Under the pieces are notes generated by a model, which saw only the letters and a program-made list of their open reading frames with translations, was not told where the DNA came from and did not search any database. Positions 42,777-51,895 of a DNA stretch of 64,000 nt are shown here, piece by piece. Both the position numbers and the translations under genes were made by a program. The stretch's first letter is position 1, and each line of letters starts with the position of its first letter. Where the stretch lies: contig CBDBIU010000004.1 in NCBI GenBank assembly GCA_965206025.1, positions 1,674,001-1,738,000 on the forward strand. Direction: 5' to 3'. The stretch is from G963668345 sp965206025 (GTDB taxonomy: Bacteria > Acidobacteriota > Terriglobia > Bryobacterales > UBA6623).

Positions 42777-43049
42777 GGCGGCCACGACCAGCCAGCCGGC
42801 CTGTCCGGCGGGCCGACACTTTCAATTTTTGGGAAGAACTTGGGAAGAACTTGGGAAGAACAACGGGAAGAGTCTCGGAGCCGCCCCGACAGAGTGCGGT
42901 GCGGTGCGCAACGCCCGTCTCAAAAATGCTTGCCCTTCAGCAGGCCCCAACCCATGCTGAATAGGCCGGAAATGATCATGCCCACGTTCCAGTTCCGCGG
43001 AATCTCGTCTCCGTAGTGGAAGACACAGAAGACCCAAGTAATTAAAATG

Positions 43050-44348
43050 GGCTCTTCCGGGTTTTAAGTGGGCGAAGGAGCCAGATCGAGTTTCCCACAG
43101 TGGAAGTAGATGGCGTTGATGAAGTTCTGTTGATTGCGGAAACCGCGCGCCGTGGCCTTGACCCATTGAATCCTTGAGTTCAACCCCTCGCTGACCGCGT
43201 TCGTAATGCGGTGTTTCAGATACGTGAGTATGTTTTCGAGGCGAGCCGTCAACATCCGCGCTACGGTGACCATCGGCGTCAGCCGGCTGCGACTCGCCCA
43301 GCCGCGCCATTGCTCGAAGAAAGCTCGCGCCGCCGATTCGCGACGATAGTCGAACAGCCGCATCGCCGTTTCCTTCAACGCCCACGCCCGCGCCGTTTTC
43401 AAGTCGCTTTCGCGCAGCGCGCGGAACTCGCGCCAGGCGTCCTCGGAAAAGTTCGCCGGATGCCGCAGCCAAGCGTACTTCGTGCCTGTCAAACGTTCGT
43501 CGCCGAGGGCCAGTAAACGCTTGTTCTCCGCCCGCCGCACTTGGTCCACCGCCTTCGCCAGATGCGCCGCGATGTGATATTTGTCGTAAACGATCTTTTT
43601 CTCCGATTCGTCGAGATGCTCCCGGGTCGAGGCGACGTAAGGATCCCACATGTCCATCGCGACGGCCTCGACTCGGGCGAGTTGCTCTGCGCTCAACGTC
43701 TTCCAAAAGCCGTCCAGGCTGGCCTGGCGGCGTCCCTCGGCGACGAACAACACGCGCGAGCGGTTGAGATCGTTGACGACGGTGAGATAGCGATGGCGCT
43801 TGCGGAAGCTCTTCTCGTCGACGCCCAGGTAGGGAATCGGCTCTGCCGCGCGACGTTCGAGCCCACGTTGCACGGCGCGTTCCAGGATGCCGTGAATCTC
43901 GTCCCAGCTCAGCGCCAGCAACTCGGCGATGCCTTGCTGGCTGGCTTCCTTCAGCCACGAGATCGCGAGAGCTTCAAACAGCGCGGTGAAGCGGCTGGAA
44001 GCCTCGGCCCAGGGCAGTCGCACGACGCGCGGCCCGTGCTCGGAGCAGTCGCTGCGCGGCGGCCGGGCGTGCAGGATCGTGCGGTACTGACAGGTGTCGA
44101 GGTGACGCCAGCGGCGTTCGGGCTGATGATCGTGGAGTGCGCACACGGCGCTGCATTGGCGGCACGGCCAGCGGACTTGCTCGTCGTGTTCGAGGAAGAT
44201 GTGGACTTCGCCGTCGGCTCGGCGCAGCTCCACTCGCGCGACTTTCCAGGGACTTTCGATGCCCAGAATCTGGCGGTATAGCTCGCGGTCTTGCATCCCG
44301 CGAGACTACCACCGAGCCACACTCGCCCACTAGAAACCCGGAAGAACC
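43050..44348 (-). mobile_element. complete ISL3-family insertion sequence, 1299 bp
   Basis: Ends GGCTCTTCCGGGTTTTAAGT and, inverted, GGTTCTTCCGGGTTTCTAGT, flanked by a perfect 8-bp direct repeat TTAAAATG (43042-43049 and 44349-44356). One intact transposase gene. The clean duplication and intact gene suggest recent insertion. Confidence 0.93.
43064..44296 (-). CDS. ISL3-family transposase
   Basis: 410 residues. N-terminal zinc-finger-like Cys set (WPCRQCSAVCALHDH and DCSEHG), then PYLGVDEKSFRKRHRYLTVV with the first catalytic Asp and the ISL3 D-E-x-x motif, VAMDMWDPYVASTREHL (second Asp), KIVYDKYHIAAHLAKAVDQVRR, KYAWLRHPANF and ITNAVSEGLNSRIQWVKATARGFRN with the catalytic Glu. Full length and uninterrupted, so it is the probable source of transposition for the two MITEs with the same ends. 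Confidence 0.95.
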   Translation of the reverse strand: MQDRELYRQILGIESPWKVARVELRRADGEVHIFLEHDEQVRWPCRQCSAVCALHDHQPERRWRHLDTCQYRTILHARPPRSDCSEHGPRVVRLPWAEASSRFTALFEALAISWLKEASQQGIAELLALSWDEIHGILERAVQRGLERRAAEPIPYLGVDEKSFRKRHRYLTVVNDLNRSRVLFVAEGRRQASLDGFWKTLSAEQLARVEAVAMDMWDPYVASTREHLDESEKKIVYDKYHIAAHLAKAVDQVRRAENKRLLALGDERLTGTKYAWLRHPANFSEDAWREFRALRESDLKTARAWALKETAMRLFDYRRESAARAFFEQWRGWASRSRLTPMVTVARMLTARLENILTYLKHRITNAVSEGLNSRIQWVKATARGFRNQQNFINAIYFHCGKLDLAPSPT

Positions 44349-44532
44349 TTAAAATGAACGCGCCGAGGATGAACATCTGAAGTCAGCCAGCTATAACAAT
44401 GCAGGCTTTTGTCCTCCGGAGTCAAGTAGCGAATTCGCCTAGTACGCAGGTACCGTCAGAGTACGCTGGTACTCAGGATTACAGCATAGGCCCCCACAAA
44501 CCACGCGTCCAAACAGGTGTCCGAAAAAAAGC

Positions 44533-44985
44533 TCAGTTTTGGCCGCTCTCGGCAAGCACGCGAGACAGAGACGCAAAGAAGCGCTTGATCATCATCTTGG
44601 CGGTCATGTCCATCAGCCGCTGGCCGACCCCCGCAATGATCCCGCCCACCTTGAGATCCCCTTCGTATTCAATGACGGTGGTGGAGGCGTCGCTCGGCCG
44701 CAGCGTCAACCGGCCGTTTCCTTTGACGAACCCGATCTTTCCCTGACCTCCGACCCGCAGGCGATAGCTTTCAGGAGGTCGCTGGTCTTCGAGCGAAACT
44801 TTCCCCTCGAAAAGGCCCTGAACGCCAGCCACGGCCAGCTTCATCTTCATGCGGTACTGGTGGTCGGCGATCGGTTCCAGCGACTCACACCCAGGCAGGG
44901 TGCGGGCCAGAATTTCGGGGTCCAGCAGCGCCTCGTAGACTTGCTGCTGGGATACCTCTAGGCTGTATTGGCCCTTGATCTTCAC
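44533..44985 (-). CDS. coxG: CoxG-like SRPBCC protein
   Basis: 150 residues. KIKGQYSLEVSQQQVYEALLDPEILARTLPGCESLE, then KIGFVKGNGRLTLRPSDASTTVIEYEGDLKVGGIIAGVGQRLMDMTAKMMIKRFF is the CO-dehydrogenase subunit G pattern (SRPBCC fold, amphipathic C-terminal helix). CoxG helps anchor the dehydrogenase to the membrane and can carry quinone. It is the last gene of the cox-like operon and overlaps the previous one by 4 nt. Confidence 0.93.
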   Translation of the reverse strand: MKIKGQYSLEVSQQQVYEALLDPEILARTLPGCESLEPIADHQYRMKMKLAVAGVQGLFEGKVSLEDQRPPESYRLRVGGQGKIGFVKGNGRLTLRPSDASTTVIEYEGDLKVGGIIAGVGQRLMDMTAKMMIKRFFASLSRVLAESGQN

Positions 44986-45842
44986 CGCGCTCGCTCGGCT
45001 GCTTCCTCTAGGGCGCGCCGAAGCTGCACAGTGGCGAGATGCGCCCGATATTCCGAGGACGCATGAAGGTCCGACAGAGCCTCGACTCCCTCCGCCGCCA
45101 GACGGGAAGCCGCGGCTAGGGTTTCGGCATCGGCGGCCTTGCCTTCCAAAGCGGCCTCAACCGCCGTGGCGCGATAGGACTTAGCGGCCACTCCCGTCAT
45201 TCCCACCCGAGCGAGGGATATCTTCCCGTCGCTGACGCCAATCCTGGCCGCCGCCCCGACGATCGGAAAACCCGATGCCGGCTGAATGATCGTGCGGTAG
45301 GAGACGCCGACACCGTCCCCTTCCACAGGAACCTGGATTTCGGTCACAACTTCGCTTGCTTCGAGAGCCGTTGTCAGGGCATCGACAATGAAGTCATCGA
45401 TCCCCAGCTCGCGCTCGCCGCCGGGGCCGGCAATCTTGACCGTGGCTCCGAGGGCCTGCAGAGCGGCCGGATAGTCCGCCGCCGGATCGGCGTGGGCCAC
45501 GCTGCCCCCGATCGTGCCGCGGTTGCGCACCTGAACGTCGCCGATACTCGCCGCCGTTTGCGCCAGCAGGGGGCACTTCTCGCCGAGCAGAGTGGATTCC
45601 TCAATTTGGTGATGTGTCGTCATCGCGCCGATTCGAATCACGCCATCCGACTCGGCAATGAAGTGAAGGTCCGGAACTCCTCCCAAGTCAACGAGGCGGG
45701 CAGGCGCGGCCAGGCGAAACTTCAGCAGCGGTATCAGGCTCTGCCCCCCGGCCAGCACTTTGCTGTCCGGGTTCTCGCTGAGCAGTTGAAGGGCTTCGGA
45801 AAGCGTTTCCGGTGCGGAGTAATCGAAGCTGGCGGGAATCAC
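44982..45842 (-). CDS. coxM: CoxM-like FAD-binding subunit of a molybdenum hydroxylase
   Basis: 286 residues from GTG 45842, set by an AAAGGAG Shine-Dalgarno and a GTGA overlap with the large-subunit stop; an ATG further up lies inside that gene. VIPASFDYSAPETLSEALQLL, LAGGQSLIPLLKFRLAAPARLVDL (FAD pyrophosphate loop), RIGAMTTHHQIEES, VQVRNRGTIGGSVAHADPAADYPA (second FAD motif) and PIVGAAARIGVSDG follow the CoxM/CutM order. It passes electrons from the 2Fe-2S subunit to FAD. Confidence 0.95.
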   Translation of the reverse strand: MIPASFDYSAPETLSEALQLLSENPDSKVLAGGQSLIPLLKFRLAAPARLVDLGGVPDLHFIAESDGVIRIGAMTTHHQIEESTLLGEKCPLLAQTAASIGDVQVRNRGTIGGSVAHADPAADYPAALQALGATVKIAGPGGERELGIDDFIVDALTTALEASEVVTEIQVPVEGDGVGVSYRTIIQPASGFPIVGAAARIGVSDGKISLARVGMTGVAAKSYRATAVEAALEGKAADAETLAAASRLAAEGVEALSDLHASSEYRAHLATVQLRRALEEAAERAR

Positions 45843-48187
45843 GACTGGCTCCTTTCTTGAATCAGGCTCCAAACTTTTTGCGGCGTCATGGGAATATCAA
45901 TGTGCTCGACGCCCAAAGGCGACAAGGCGTCGACGACGCCGTTGACAAAGGCGGGCAGCGACCCGATGGTCCCAGCTTCCCCGACCCCCTTGACTCCCAG
46001 GGGATTGCCCGGTGCCGGTGTTACCGTGCGCTCGCTCTCGATCCAGGGCATGTGCTGCGCCTTGGGGATGGGGTAATCCATGAACGTGGTATTCAGCAGC
46101 TGACCGTCTTCGTCGTAGATCACTCCCTCCATCAGCGCCGGTCCCAGGCCCTGGGCGACTCCGCCGTGGAGCTGTCCGTCTACCAGCAAGGGGTTGATGA
46201 CGTTGCCGATATCGTCGACCGCGACATAGCGGAGGATTTGAATCTCCCCGGTCTCTCGATCGACCTCCACGACAGCGATGTGCGCGCCGAAGGGGAAGGC
46301 GAAGTTGGCGGGTTCGAAAAAGCGGGTCGCCGAAAGGCCGGGCTCGACGTCGGGCGGCAGGCTCTTGCACAAGTGAGCTTCGAGCGCGACGTCTTGGAAG
46401 GTGACCGTCTTGTCGTTCTTCGCCGAGGAGAAAACACCGCCCTCGAAAGCGACGTCTTCGGCGTCCACCTCCATCATGTGGCCGGCGTAGATTTTGGCCT
46501 TGCCGACGACTTCCTGAAGCGCCAGATGGACGGCCGTCCCCCCGATGGCGGTGTTGCGGCTGCCGAACGTTCCAATGCCGTGTTGAACCTTGGCCGTGTC
46601 GCCGTGGACCACGACGATGTCGTCCATCGAGATGCCGAGTGCGTCGGCCGCTATCTGGGAGAACGCCGTCTCGGCTCCTTGCCCGTGGGGCGACGTCCCC
46701 GTCATGATGGCCACCTTGCCGGTCATCTCGACGTTGACGGTGGCACTTTCCCACCCTCCGGCCGGTAAGGCCGGCGAGGGACCGAAAGCGCAGAGTTCAC
46801 CGTACGTGGAGAAGCCGATGCCCAGCAGCCGGCCTTGCTTCCGCGCTTCCTGCTGCTCTTTGAGGAAGTCTTGATACCCGACCTTCTCGAGCGCGACGTT
46901 AAAGGCTTTGGCGTAGTCGCCACTGTCATAGCTGAGACCGGTGGCGGTCTCAAAGGGAAACTCATCCGCACCAGGGAAGTTCTTCAATCGAATCTCAGCC
47001 GGATCCATCCCCAACTCGTCCGCCATGCGATCCACGATGCGCTCGATCACGTAGGTGGCCTCGGGGCGCCCCGCGCCGCGATAGAGATCCGTCGGCGCCA
47101 GGTTGGTGAAGACGCCGATCAGGTCCGCCGTGAAGCTCTTGAACTTGTAGAGCCCCGGCAACATCAGCACCGCCAAGGTGGGGATGATCGGCGTCAGCAA
47201 CTGGTGATGGCCGCCGATGTCCTGGAGGATTCGCAACTTCAATCCCGTCAGCGTCCCGTCTTTCGTGGCGGCGAGTTCGACGTCGTCGAGGTGTCCCCGC
47301 CCGTGGGCGACCACAAGAATGCTCTCACGGCGGTTTTCAATCCATTTGATGGGCTGCTTTAGCTGGATCGCAATGTAACCGGCCAGCGCCTCTTCCGCCC
47401 AAACATTGCACTTGCTGCCAAAGCCCCCTCCCACCTCTGGCGCGATCACTCGCAGGTGATGCTCGGGGAGATTCAACTGCAGCGCCAGCTGCGTTCGCAG
47501 CAGGTGGGGGATCTGCGTCGACGAGTAAATCGTGAGTTCCTTGGCCCCTTCGTCGTACTCGGCGACCACCCCTCGGGTTTCGATCGGCGAGGGAGCCAGG
47601 CGCGGCACCGCCACGCGCAGCTTGACCACTTTGTCGGCTTCGGCGAAGGCTTTCTCAACATCTCCGCCGTCGAGGTGAAAGGTAAAGGCCACGTTGTCTT
47701 CGTACTCGGGGTGCACCTTCCGGGAATCCTTATCCAGGGCTTTCTCCGGATCAGCAACGACGTCGTCCAGCGGCTCGTAGTCGACTTCAATGTGCTCTAG
47801 GGCGTCTTGGGCCACATAGCGGTCGGACGCGACCACCGCGGCCACGGGGTGGCCGACATAATAAACTCGATCGGTCGCCAGGATCGTGTGCGGGGGAACA
47901 CGCAGCGTGGGCATCGATCCGGCGCAGGGGACCGGCCCCACGGAGCTGACGTCCTTTCCCGTAAACACAGCCTTTACGCCGGGCATCTCCATGGCCCCCG
48001 CGGTCGAGACGCTCTTGATGTTGGCGGCGGCGTAAGGACTGCGCAGCACGGCCGCGTAGAGCATGCCGGGCCGCTGAATGTCGTCAACGTAGGTTGCCGT
48101 CCCGGTAATCAACCGCGGGTCTTCTTGCCGTCGGATTCTCTGCCCGACGTGTGTTTTCGCCTGGGGTTTGGTCGTTGTGGTCGCCAT
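45839..48187 (-). CDS. coxL: molybdopterin-binding large subunit, form II CoxL-like
   Basis: 782 residues from ATG 48187. GQRIRRQEDPRLITGTATYVDDIQ, GVKAVFTGKDV, IEVDYEPLDDVVADPEKAL, APEVGGGFGSKCNVWAEEAL, then TDLYRGAGRPEATYVIERIVD. The last is the form II active-site loop (AYRGAGR type); form I CO dehydrogenase has AYXCSFR with the Cu-binding Cys, absent here. TGTSPHGQGAETAFSQIAADALGI and LGVKGVGEAGTIGSLPAFVNGVVDAL bind molybdopterin and hold the catalytic Glu. Thus a xanthine-dehydrogenase-family hydroxylase with unknown substrate, CO oxidation being doubtful. Confidence 0.93.
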   Translation of the reverse strand: MATTTTKPQAKTHVGQRIRRQEDPRLITGTATYVDDIQRPGMLYAAVLRSPYAAANIKSVSTAGAMEMPGVKAVFTGKDVSSVGPVPCAGSMPTLRVPPHTILATDRVYYVGHPVAAVVASDRYVAQDALEHIEVDYEPLDDVVADPEKALDKDSRKVHPEYEDNVAFTFHLDGGDVEKAFAEADKVVKLRVAVPRLAPSPIETRGVVAEYDEGAKELTIYSSTQIPHLLRTQLALQLNLPEHHLRVIAPEVGGGFGSKCNVWAEEALAGYIAIQLKQPIKWIENRRESILVVAHGRGHLDDVELAATKDGTLTGLKLRILQDIGGHHQLLTPIIPTLAVLMLPGLYKFKSFTADLIGVFTNLAPTDLYRGAGRPEATYVIERIVDRMADELGMDPAEIRLKNFPGADEFPFETATGLSYDSGDYAKAFNVALEKVGYQDFLKEQQEARKQGRLLGIGFSTYGELCAFGPSPALPAGGWESATVNVEMTGKVAIMTGTSPHGQGAETAFSQIAADALGISMDDIVVVHGDTAKVQHGIGTFGSRNTAIGGTAVHLALQEVVGKAKIYAGHMMEVDAEDVAFEGGVFSSAKNDKTVTFQDVALEAHLCKSLPPDVEPGLSATRFFEPANFAFPFGAHIAVVEVDRETGEIQILRYVAVDDIGNVINPLLVDGQLHGGVAQGLGPALMEGVIYDEDGQLLNTTFMDYPIPKAQHMPWIESERTVTPAPGNPLGVKGVGEAGTIGSLPAFVNGVVDALSPLGVEHIDIPMTPQKVWSLIQERSQS

Positions 48188-48191
48188 CGCG

Positions 48192-48668
48192 CTACTGTCC
48201 TCCTCCGGCCGCCTTGGCCGCGGCCTCCACCGCATTCACAATGTGTTGATAGCCGGTGCAACGGCACAGATTGCCCTCCAGAGCGTGCCGGATCTCTTTC
48301 TTGCTCGGGTCCGGGTTGTCCGTCAGCAACTGCTTGACCGACATGATCATCCCTGGCGTGCAGAAACCGCACTGCAGCCCATGTTCATTCCAAAAGCCCT
48401 CCTGGACCGGGTGCAGGTCGCCGTTTTGCGCCACGCCCTCGATGGTTCGAACGTCCTTTCCGTCCGCCTGTACGGCCAACATCGTGCACGACTTAACGGT
48501 TCGGCCCTCCACCGCCACCGTGCAGGCTCCGCAGACCGAAGATTCACATCCGATGTGGGTGCCCGTCAAGCCTAGTTCTTCCCGCAAAAAGTGGACCAGC
48601 AGCAGGCGCGGTTCCACCGACCGCTCGTGCTCCTGGCCGTTGACGGTTACTCGAATAGTTTTCTCCAT
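48192..48668 (-). CDS. coxS: CoxS-like 2Fe-2S subunit
   Basis: 158 residues from ATG 48668 (AAAGGA Shine-Dalgarno). First cluster CESSVCGACTVAVEGRTVKSC, second cluster CGFCTPGMIMSV and EGNLCRCTGYQHIVNAV: both 2Fe-2S centres are complete. First gene of the coxSLMG-like operon, 4 nt before the large subunit. No promoter signature recognised in the 290 bp upstream. Confidence 0.95.
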   Translation of the reverse strand: MEKTIRVTVNGQEHERSVEPRLLLVHFLREELGLTGTHIGCESSVCGACTVAVEGRTVKSCTMLAVQADGKDVRTIEGVAQNGDLHPVQEGFWNEHGLQCGFCTPGMIMSVKQLLTDNPDPSKKEIRHALEGNLCRCTGYQHIVNAVEAAAKAAGGGQ

Positions 48669-48960
48669 GCGTCCTTTCTCCTGAGTGCCCATAAATCATG
48701 AATCAAAACGTAAAAGGGAGTCAAGTGGATTCGCGGCATTTCGTCGACGAATGCTCGAAATCGTGCTGGCGGGGGGACTGCCGGCACTCGGTTTAGCCTG
48801 TTTCCGTGGCAACGCTTCACGCACTGGTCGGCTCCTAGGACGTGGCGCGCGCATTCTTGCGTGCCGTGTCGCCATTCGTGGCGACATCGAGATCAACGAC
48901 GAGGGCTATCCCGCACCCTCTACAGGGCTGAACCCTCGGCCTTCGGCCGATCCCGGGCGC
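48669..48960. other. intergenic region with decayed palindromes
   Basis: No gene. Contains GCGCGCATTCTTGCGTGCC and GTCGCCATTCGTGGCGAC (about 48845-48883), hairpins related in wording to those at 850-891. The ispF stop follows at 48963. Confidence 0.35.
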
Positions 48961-49464
48961 TCACTCGTCCCCGGGGGACGTTGGGCGGGAAATCAGCGCG
49001 GTCGCGTGGGCTTCCGCGGCCTTTCCCTCCCCCACCGGTCCTAGCCCCTCGGCCGTCTTGGCCTTGATGCCGATACGCGCCGCCGCGACGCCCAGAGCGT
49101 CGGCCACCGCTTGGCGCATCCGATCACGGTAGGGCAGGATCTTCGGCTGCTCGAGGACGATCACGGCGTCAACGTTAACGACCCGGTAACCCTGCCGCTC
49201 GGTCAGCTCACACGCATGACGCAGGAATACCAAGCTCGAGGCGTCCCGCCAACGGGGATCGGAAGGCGGGAAATGCTCGCCGATATCACCCAGTCCCGCC
49301 GCTCCCAACAGCGCGTCCGTGACGGCGTGCAGAACGATGTCGGCGTCGGAATGGCCGGCCAGACCCCGCTCGAAGGGGATTTCCACACCGCCTAGGATCA
49401 GCTTTCGTCCCTCGACCATCGGATGAAGGTCGTAGCCGATCCCAACACGGAACTCCAGGGTCAT
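48961..49464 (-). CDS. ispF: 2-C-methyl-D-erythritol 2,4-cyclodiphosphate synthase
   Basis: 167 residues. RVGIGYDLHPMVEGRKLILGG (metal Asp and His), GLAGHSDADIVLHAVTDALLGAAGLGDIGEHFPPSDP (second His, the signature), VVNVDAVIVLEQPKILPY and IKAKTAEGLGPVGEGKAAEAHA are canonical. Makes MEcPP in the MEP isoprenoid pathway as a trimer. It lies 23 nt after ispD on the same strand, so the two consecutive-pathway genes are probably cotranscribed. Confidence 0.97.
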   Translation of the reverse strand: MTLEFRVGIGYDLHPMVEGRKLILGGVEIPFERGLAGHSDADIVLHAVTDALLGAAGLGDIGEHFPPSDPRWRDASSLVFLRHACELTERQGYRVVNVDAVIVLEQPKILPYRDRMRQAVADALGVAAARIGIKAKTAEGLGPVGEGKAAEAHATALISRPTSPGDE

Positions 49465-49487
49465 CGATCTTGGCGGCTTTGGCGATT

Positions 49488-50225
49488 TTAACGAAGGTTC
49501 TCGTCGCTCGATGCGCCCCGCGCCGCCTCCTCCTGATAGAACAGGCGGGCCAAAGCCATGTCTCCGGGTTTGGTGATCTTGATGTTCCGATCGCTGCCCA
49601 GCAGGACGTGAACGTCTTCGCCGACGTGCTCCACCAGGCTGGCCTCGTCGGTTGCTAGGAACCCGTCCCGCTCAGCCTGCTCAAAAGCGTTCTTGAGTAG
49701 GGAAAACTTGAACACTTGCGGCGTCTGCGCCAGTACGATGCGTTCTCTCATCAGGGTGGAGCGAATCACCGTGCGGTCGACTTGCTTGATGGTATCGACC
49801 GCAGGGATGGCCAGAATCACGGCTCCAGACTCGGACGCCTCTTCGCAGATCGCATCGATTTGCGAGACGGTCACAAAAGGCCGCACGGCGTCATGGACGC
49901 AAACCAGCTCCGTGTCGGCGGGAACCTGCGTCAAACAGTTACCTACCGAGCTTTGCCGGCTGCGCCCTCCTTCGACCAAGTGCACGGGCGTTTCGTAGCC
50001 TTCCTGTTGCAACTGCGCGCGAAAGGGATCCATATCCTCGGCACGCAGCGCTACGTAGATTTCCGAAACCGCCGCGGCAGCGACGAATTTTCGGACAGTG
50101 TGAATCAGGATCGGCGCTCCTTCGAGCAACATGAACTGTTTGCGACTGGTTCCCGAGCTCTCGGCCGAAGCCTTTCCCATCCGAGTTCCCAGCCCGGCGG
50201 CGGGAATGATCGCCACGGTTTTCAT
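49488..50225 (-). CDS. ispD: 2-C-methyl-D-erythritol 4-phosphate cytidylyltransferase
   Basis: 245 residues. AIIPAAGLGTRMGKASAESSGTSRKQFMLL is the CTP-binding Gly-rich loop with Arg and Lys; an unusual nine-residue spread (KASAESSGTSRK) separates the two. VEGGRSRQSSVGNCL, VHDAVRPFV, IPAVDTIKQV, RIVLAQTPQVFKFSLLKNAF and ATDEASLVEHVGEDVHVLLGS follow. Makes CDP-ME for the MEP pathway. Starts 5 nt after the preceding gene's stop, so a three-gene transcript is likely. Confidence 0.97.
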   Translation of the reverse strand: MKTVAIIPAAGLGTRMGKASAESSGTSRKQFMLLEGAPILIHTVRKFVAAAAVSEIYVALRAEDMDPFRAQLQQEGYETPVHLVEGGRSRQSSVGNCLTQVPADTELVCVHDAVRPFVTVSQIDAICEEASESGAVILAIPAVDTIKQVDRTVIRSTLMRERIVLAQTPQVFKFSLLKNAFEQAERDGFLATDEASLVEHVGEDVHVLLGSDRNIKITKPGDMALARLFYQEEAARGASSDENLR

Positions 50226-50230
50226 CTTGT

Positions 50231-51334
50231 CTAGCGTCCGGCGGTGTGTTCAACCCGGCGTGGGCGCTGGGAAGCGGAGTGCCCGCCTCCGGCCCGTGGC
50301 GCGGCGGACGCACGCTCCTGTTCCCTCTGCGATGCGCTCGAAGACTGTGTTTTCTCGTCGTAACGGCCGAAGATCATCTTGCCCGCCGTCGTCTGTAGAA
50401 CGCTGGTGACAGAAACTTCGATCGTTTGATTGATGAACCGGCGAGCATTGTCTACCACCACCATCGTGCCGTCGTCGAGATAAGCCACCCCCTGATTGAG
50501 TTCCTTGCCCTCTTTCAAGATGAACACACGCATGCTCTCGCCGGGCAAAACGACAGGCTTGAGCGTGTTCGCCAGCTCGTTGATGTTCAGCACGTCCACG
50601 CCTTGCAGGTGGGCCAGCTTGTTGAGGTTGAAGTCGTTCGTGACGATCTTGGCATCGATGTCCTTGGCAAGCTGAATCAGCTTCAGATCCACCTCCTTAA
50701 GACGCGGATAATCGGTTTCAAGAATTCGCACGTTGAGGCCCGACATTTTTTGGATTTTCTGCAGAATGTCCAACCCCCGCCGGCCGCGGTTCCTTTTCAG
50801 ACTATCCGCCGAGTCGGCCACGAGCTGCAACTCCCAAAGCACGAACTGAGGGACCACGAGTACTCCGTCCAGGAACCCCGCTTCGGCTATGTCGGCGATA
50901 CGGCCGTCGATGATGACACTGGTGTCGAGGAGCTTTTGCGAGTTTTCGGCCGCCCTATCCTCCCCGAAGACACCGCCCAAGGCCGCCAGGTTGAGCGTTT
51001 CCCCTTTCGCGCCGCCGACCACCACTCCCACGTATCCGAACAGCAGCAGTACGCCGAGACTGATAAAAGACGCAACTTCCGGCGGCAAGCTCGCCTCCAG
51101 GACTAGACTCGTCAGGAAAGCTCCCGCGATGCCGAGAACCGACCCCACCGCGGCCCCGAGCAAGCGCTGCAGACTTGCCTTTCGCAGGCGGCTTTCGAAG
51201 AGGATGATCACCGCCCCGCCTACCGCGCCGACCGAAACGGACGGCCAAGTCTCTAGGCCGAACGGTTTCAAATGGAACGACGTTAGGACAAAGATACCGA
51301 CGAATAGGATCCGAGTAATCCACAGGTCCCGCAT
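50231..51334 (-). CDS. PIN/TRAM-domain membrane protein, YacL-like
   Basis: 367 residues. Four membrane helices in the first 115 residues (ILFVGIFVLTSFHL, VGAVGGAVIILFESRL, LLGAAVGSVLGIAGAFLTSL, FISLGVLLLFGYVGVVVGG), then a PIN domain: LLDTSVIIDGRIADIAEAGFL (catalytic Asp pair), VVPQFVLWELQLVADSADSLKRNRGRRGLDIL, DIDAKIVTNDFNLNKLA (further acidic residues), and a TRAM domain (GKELNQGVAYLDDGTMVVVD). Probable membrane-tethered ribonuclease; this gene commonly precedes ispD. Role unproved. Confidence 0.9.
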   Translation of the reverse strand: MRDLWITRILFVGIFVLTSFHLKPFGLETWPSVSVGAVGGAVIILFESRLRKASLQRLLGAAVGSVLGIAGAFLTSLVLEASLPPEVASFISLGVLLLFGYVGVVVGGAKGETLNLAALGGVFGEDRAAENSQKLLDTSVIIDGRIADIAEAGFLDGVLVVPQFVLWELQLVADSADSLKRNRGRRGLDILQKIQKMSGLNVRILETDYPRLKEVDLKLIQLAKDIDAKIVTNDFNLNKLAHLQGVDVLNINELANTLKPVVLPGESMRVFILKEGKELNQGVAYLDDGTMVVVDNARRFINQTIEVSVTSVLQTTAGKMIFGRYDEKTQSSSASQREQERASAAPRAGGGHSASQRPRRVEHTAGR

Positions 51335-51895
51335 TATAAGAGCTCCCGGACGTCAAAACCCGCGCGTGTATGAGAACAAACAGGCCACCCCGGCGCCCGT
51401 GGTGAAAATTAGGCTCGGCAAAAACTGAGGGCCGTCATCCGATTTTCGCCTTCACCATCGCTTTTCCCCAACACGGGGCAACCAACGAAAATATGGACCA
51501 TACCCATTTCTTGACGCCCAAGACCTTCACCACCGGCCGGCAGGCCGCCAAAAGTATATCACTGGCTAGAGCGGTCGCACAAACCGCTGCACGGCGTTGT
51601 CAACGCCCAATAGAAATGTCCCCTAATTGACAACAGGGAATCCTAGCCCGCTTTTCTCACCACGTGCTGCTAGATCCGCAGCCGGTCTTTGTCAAGCCAA
51701 GCACATCCTGAACACTTTTTGAGGTAGAAAACGTTCTCGATAGAGGATGTCTTATACCTGGCAAACGAGGGATACGATGGACCCAAAAAAGCAGAAGCAG
51801 TGGCGGAGCGGTCGCTACGGCAAGGCTCTTTGTCAAGCCAAGCACATCCTGAACACTGAACGTTGCTCGCCATGCCACGGCCAACACGCACTCCC
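51335..51895. other. 560-bp intergenic region with direct repeats
   Basis: No gene recognised. Holds a repeat A arm CTAGCCCGCTTTTCTCACCA (51647-51666) and a 31-bp direct repeat (separate entry). Confidence 0.4.
51686..51857. repeat. 31-bp direct repeat, two copies 141 bp apart
   Basis: TCTTTGTCAAGCCAAGCACA plus TCCTGAACACT at 51686-51716 and 51827-51857, identical. The 110 bp between them holds no convincing gene. It could mark a duplication or short element ends; no inverted ends seen. Confidence 0.6.

Larger units (their letters stand above)
42920..44376 (-). pseudogene. 49-residue membrane protein split by the ISL3 element
   Basis: ATG 44376 opens MFILGAFIL; after removing the element at 43050-44348 and one copy of its 8-bp target duplication the frame continues ITWVFCVFHYGDEIPRNWNV and ends with a SMGWGLLKGKHF-type tail at the TGA 42922-42920. 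The restored 49-residue protein has one or two hydrophobic segments. Function unknown. It is disrupted, so any function is lost unless another copy exists. Confidence 0.7.

Noticed and set aside
42822..43958. 378-codon minus-strand frame overlapping the ISL3 transposase
   Set aside because: It is out of frame with the transposase, Arg/Ser-rich, and lacks any domain; a shadow frame.
44533..48668. Aerobic CO dehydrogenase
   Set aside because: The large subunit lacks the form I Cys loop, so CO oxidation is not supported by the sequence.
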